From NCBI GenBank assembly GCA_022813625.1, contig JAKLMB010000013.1, positions 310,001 through 374,000 on the forward strand: a DNA stretch of 64,000 nt, read 5' to 3'. Source of the DNA: Aaosphaeria pasadenensis. Taxonomy: Eukaryota > Ascomycota > Dothideomycetes > Pleosporales. Position 1 is the first letter of the stretch, and every line of letters starts with the position of its first letter. Position numbers and translations under genes: made by a program. Of the stretch, positions 59,477 to 64,000 are shown piece after piece. Under the pieces are notes generated by a model, which was not told the DNA's origin, did not search any database, and saw only the letters and a program-made list of their open reading frames with translations.

Positions 59477-62400
59477 GGCGAGGAGGGAGGAGGAGCGCAC
59501 ACGCAGGCAGGGTATAAAGCGGTGGTGGTAGAGGAGGATGCGGTGGTGGTGGAGTTGCGGGAACGAAAGCGAGAGGAGCAGTAGAGTTGAGTTAGAGTAC
59601 AAGTAGTAGAGTACGGTACCGTAGCGAGTCGTGGGTCGTCGGAAGAGGAAGTTGACGATAAATGGACTAGTGGCAAGCCCAGTCGAGAAGAGCCCCAGTG
59701 TTGGTTGTTGGCATAGCAGAATGCAGGGCGCAAGGACGAAGACGAAGAGAGCAAGGGGAGACGAGAGGAGGATGTGTCATTTGAGGTGGGATGTGGTCAA
59801 GAGAGGCGAAGGTGGAGAGAAAGAGGAAGAGGAAGAGGATGGTGATGGTTCGTAGAGGAGGAAGTATGGAGTAACGGCGGTGGTGATGGATGAGTGTACA
59901 TAAGTGAGAGGAGGATGAGAGAAAGAAGTAGTAGTTATTAGTGTAGTAATTGTAATAATAGTACAGTAGTAGTGGTATTAGTCGTCGTCGTCGTCGTGGT
60001 AGTGGTAGTGGTGGTGGTAATGAATGAATGAAGGTACACAGACACAGGATGGGCTTTTCTTCCGAAAGTGGGTTGTGCACTTGTTCGTCAATGATGGAGG
60101 ATTTGCTTTCCCCGTGTTACATTCGCCTCCTGTCATTGGTCAACTCCCTCTCACCTATAGAACGAACCTGACTGTATCTTCATCTACCCACTGTATCTTC
60201 GGTACTTATGTCTTGGTATGAATATCTACTGAATACATGTACCTATCTATGTACCCTTCCAAGAGTGACAGTCTCAACCCCTTACCTCTTTCAACCTACT
60301 GTGTAACTATCTACACCTCCACCTCCGCATCCACTTCCACTTCCACTACTCCCAGTGACAGGTTAATTACCTGCCTTACTCGTCCCTCTTACTATCGTGG
60401 GTCTCCTCCACAGTGCAAACCCCAAACACAATAGATACGTATAGGCAAACAACGATAAAGGAAGAGACGAGAGAAGAAAAAATCAGTCTACCTCTTTCCC
60501 CCCACCAAACCCCGGCTAGTGCTGTGTTTGTGCCCATCTGGGTGTCTCGGAGGGGTTCGAAAGGAAAGGATAGCCCAACTTGCATTGACTGACACACACG
60601 CACAAAAGACGAATTCTCCGAAGAGATTTTCACGGCCACTTATCCCGAATCTCGTCGCCTTGTATTAGTCTTACTGTGCAGTTACTCCATACACTAATTG
60701 GTTAATGGTACTGGCCATATCCAACCGTCCATCGCTCCCGTCTGTCGTTCTTGAAGATGTCAATACTCTTCTATAGCACGCATATGTTCACTAATCTAAT
60801 ATTGCTTTTGGTAGCCATGGCGAGAGCATATTCAAGTGTAAATGCACATCCAAAGCCGTGTAGATAGTCTGTACTATGAAGACACATACTTTCGTCGTGA
60901 CTCGACCGGCTGATTCATTGCCTCCTTGGCTTTCATCTCAGGCTGCTCCAGGCTCGCTCGCTCGGCCATACTACTGTGCAATTAGGTAGAATCAAATCAC
61001 GACATCCCACCGGTCAGTCCAATTTCATCTCGACCAACCTGCGTGTTGCCTATTTTCGCCATCTTTGCCATCGTCACCATCTTCCCCCATCATTCCTACT
61101 CATGGTCCCAATCGGAACGGACGGCCCGACCAATTGCATCCTTCCAATCACGAACCATTGACTACTCGTAGTATTTACTGCTACACTCGTTACACAAGTC
61201 CTCGTCTTCTTTTTCATCAATGAACTAATCACTGTCGCTATCACTACGAGTACCACCATTATTGCAATAGATCCGAGAACTTATTCCATTTACTCCGTAT
61301 TGTCGGCACGTATTCACCAGTCGACATCACCTTTAGGGCTTAGCGCAGGCCTTGGTATGATCCCCTTTGTTGTCCAATGTCAACCGAGGCCTCGAGGAGT
61401 CGTGGGCCTCTTGAGACAATTACAATACGAGTAACTAATGAGTTGTATCGATGTATGTAGTTACCTACGACTATTTGTTCGTACATGCCTAGTACATACT
61501 GGTATTTAACTCCCCACCTTACTACTACTGTGTCGCTAACAGCGCCAATGACGACAGTCCACAACCACCCAATGGATACGAATAGATAGGATACATAGTG
61601 CATCACCAAGATAAACACCAACACCGAAGACAATGTATGCCTGGAACATCACCATGTTGAATCTATATTTCTCTCCACTACAAGACCAACTTTCCGACCT
61701 GGAACTATATCATGATCGCATTAGTGAAAACACATACACCACCACCGAACCGCCTTGTAGTACACTCTCTTTACACGTGCGAACATACTGTGTACGAGTA
61801 GAAACCTCGTATTACCCCGTGGTGGCTGGCTCATAGCCTCATACCATAACGCCATCGGATGAGGGAATGATAATGAAATAGGATAAGAAGAAGAGCATTA
61901 CTAGGTATCTATTTACAAAGGTATTCGAGGGCAAAAAACAGGTTGCAATCCCCGCCCCCAAACTATACATACATGCATCCATCTTCGTCTGAACTCGACC
62001 TCACAGTTTCCACTCTTCCCCTACCGAGCATGTAGATACGGAGTAAGTACTCAAAGTATCTACCTCGTACAAAACTCAAACCTTACTGTGAACAGATCAA
62101 AACGACACGAAGAGGTCCATCATCCGCATTCCCCTAGCGCCAACCACCAACCACCTCCTTCTCTACCACCCAATCTCCATCCGAATCAAACACCCACGTG
62201 TGCGCTAAATATCCCATCTCGTCTCCCACAAGTCACAACGGTCCGATGCACTAGCACAAACAGTAAGAGAACACCTGACAACCCCAATCTTCCTCAACCG
62301 CATCTCGGTGGAGATCTGTAATCGCCTGTCTCCATATCTCCCTGTCTGGCTGTCTGGATTCGTGCCAACGTGGCAGGGTATCTACCGTTATTGGAAGAGC

Positions 62401-62801
62401 ACATGGATTACCTCGTCGTAGCTTAATTGCACCATCTGCAACTACTGCTATGAGTCTTCCTTCGTCCTTTCCTGGACCAAACTCTCTTGAGCAAATCAAG
62501 TCTCTTTCTGATCATTTCCGTCTCGCCTCACTGCTGGACGACCTATCCTGTTTCTTTTCTGGCCTCTCATACTGATTCTCCTTCCCCTTAGTTCTGCCCC
62601 GGTGGCCTCACTGGTGCTTCCAATTCAGCAGTGATGTGCTGCTGGACAGGTCGAGGTTCTGGGCTGTGCATCTCCACTGGTGCGTATTGGTGTTGAGGCT
62701 TGTTATCTGCTGGTCTAAATCGCCGTTCGTTAGCATCTGATATAATCGACGTCCAGTGTTTCACCGCTATCTCTGATCCATAGTAAGGGGTGGGGCTCTA
62801 C
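59477..62801. other. 3.3 kb intergenic region with simple repeats
   Basis: Promoter side of the cyclin gene (GA/GAGGA-rich on the plus strand, i.e. CT-rich on the gene strand) with GTC/GTG triplet repeats at 59979-60018. The remainder up to 62801 includes TACTCCGTA/TACGGAGTA motifs at 61291 and 62037 and the 3' flank of the cupredoxin-like gene. No RNA gene was recognised. Confidence 0.5.
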
Positions 62802-64000
62802 TCACTGTTGTCCTGGGGACATCGCCATCGACATGTGTCCCATCTGCGGACTCGTCCATCCCGACGGATGAGAGTCGGTAGCGTGGTGTTGGCCATACGC
62901 CGGCAGCCCGCCGTACTCTGAGAACCTCTGTTGCTGATGCTGTTGCTGTTGCATAGGCGAGAAAGGACCATTGTACGGCGATCCAGGCATATCAGGGAGG
63001 CCTGCGCCGCCGCCTTCGACCCTGTTCACCGTCGCCTCCTTGTTCCTCAGAACCTCCTTGAGCGACTTCGCCCGCCCAACGAAGAAAAACAACGCGGCGG
63101 CAACGACCAGAAAGACGACTCCTCCAACAGCGATACCTGCAATTGCTCCACCGGACAATTTGTGCCCATGGGGTTGCTCGTGGTTGCTGTTTGGCGTCCC
63201 GGTCTCTCCTGGCGTATGCAAGCTCACCGTGCCTTCACGTGGGATGTCCTCGTTGGGCCTGACCATGAAATCCGCATCCGCAGCAGCCTTGATTTGAGCT
63301 GCCAATGTTTGCGTCCCGTTCGGGTTGATCACTCCTACCATCTGCTCACTGCAACACCAGACTGTTAGCTTACGTTCTCAATCGCATCAATGCTAACTCG
63401 TTGCGACTACTATGCTACGCCATGCAACGCCGTTCCATGGTGTAGGGCTAATACAACAACCAACAGGAGACGGCGATATGGCACAACATGGCCTCGCACC
63501 CTCATATAACAGGACAGAATAATGATTGATTACGTACTTTATGCATGAACCAGGCGCACCGCAATAGTAAAAGATCGGCTCCGTGGAGTTGATGGTGAGA
63601 TTCCATATCTTCGGCTATTCATTTTCTTCAAGTCAGCTGTTGTTCCTTTTCTTCAAAGTCTGGGTCCGAAAGAACTCTTGCTTGATTCTTTTTCCCAAGA
63701 TTTTCAACGGCGTATGCGGCGACTTACATTATTGACGTCCGTTAGGTTCTGCCAGTCGGACCAGAATCCGACCTTACCATTCCCAGTGTACTCGTAGGGA
63801 ACACAAGCACTTCCAAACTCGGCCCTAGCCACGGAGTGGTCAAGAGGGTAGAACTCAAACGTCACTTGACAAGAAAAGAGTTAGTCTGGTCGCTGGGCAA
63901 TTCGTCAATGATAGGGGATGATAGGGGAAAACATACCAACATCACCCTCCTTTACATCCTTCAACTCTTGAGGCTCGAACCTGAAGTTGTTCCTCCCAAC
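62802..64000 (-). CDS. Membrane-anchored cupredoxin-like surface protein, N-terminus beyond the window
   Basis: The C-terminal part of a secreted plastocyanin-like protein. Minus-strand exons are 64000-63937, 63864-63728, 63614-63538 and 63348-62802, with introns 63936-63865, 63727-63615 and 63537-63349 (all GT-AG). Spliced, the cupredoxin core reads NNFRFEPQELKDVKEGDV, then TFEFYPLDHSVARAEFGSAC, VPYEYTGNGKVGFWSDWQN and IFYYCGAPGSC-INEQMVGVINPNG. The His of DHSV, the Cys of YYC and the Met of EQM correspond to type-1 copper ligands. The second His, normally just before the second Cys, is Ser (PGSC), so copper binding may be weak or absent. A Gly/Pro linker, one membrane helix (GGAIAGIAVGGVVFLVVAAALFFF, shown in part) and a Gln/Gly/Pro-rich cytosolic tail follow. 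That is typical of fungal cell-surface proteins of this family; the helix makes it type I rather than GPI-anchored. Confidence 0.8.

Overview
The window is genomic DNA from a filamentous ascomycete fungus (Pezizomycotina, possibly Dothideomycetes; the class is my inference). The evidence is spliced genes with short GT...CTRAC...AG introns of about 40-270 bases, fungal-only families (DUF3433 membrane protein, Mga2/Spt23-type regulator, PREG/Pho80-type cyclin), CT-rich promoters and long, simple-repeat-rich intergenic DNA. All exon joins were worked out by eye from reading frame and splice consensus.

Layout. Positions 1-462 (minus): the N-terminal end of a probable Pumilio/PUF RNA-binding protein that runs off the left edge, followed by about 6.7 kb without a supported gene. 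Positions 7.1-14.4 kb (plus): a small single-pass membrane protein, the GPI-anchor ethanolamine-phosphate transferase Gpi13/PIG-O, and an unrecognised multi-intron gene behind a long CTT tract. Positions 14.4-26.4 kb: a 12 kb gene-poor stretch of simple repeats. Positions 26.4-28.3 kb (plus): a protein with the Mga2/Spt23 N-terminal domain but no IPT, ankyrin or membrane part. Positions 28.3-32.8 kb: no supported gene. Positions 32.8-34.8 kb (minus): mitochondrial ClpX. Positions 34.8-36.8 kb: an AT-rich island holding a decayed SRPK-like kinase fragment.

Positions 36.8-47.1 kb are a compact core-metabolism block: glycogen branching enzyme (plus), ATP synthase beta subunit (plus, nine exons) and the armadillo subunit of the GID ubiquitin ligase (minus). 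Positions 48.5-52.9 kb (plus): a large DUF3433 membrane protein. Positions 53.5-56.3 kb (minus): a conserved-looking protein of unknown function. Positions 58.1-59.5 kb (minus): a Pho80-like cyclin. Positions 62.8-64 kb (minus): the C-terminal half of a membrane-anchored cupredoxin-like surface protein.

No tRNA, rRNA, intact transposon or secondary-metabolite cluster was recognised. Most genes are housekeeping. The most unusual points are the truncated Mga2-like regulator, the kinase relic, the exon structure of the ATP synthase gene, and an over-represented near-palindromic intergenic 9-mer.
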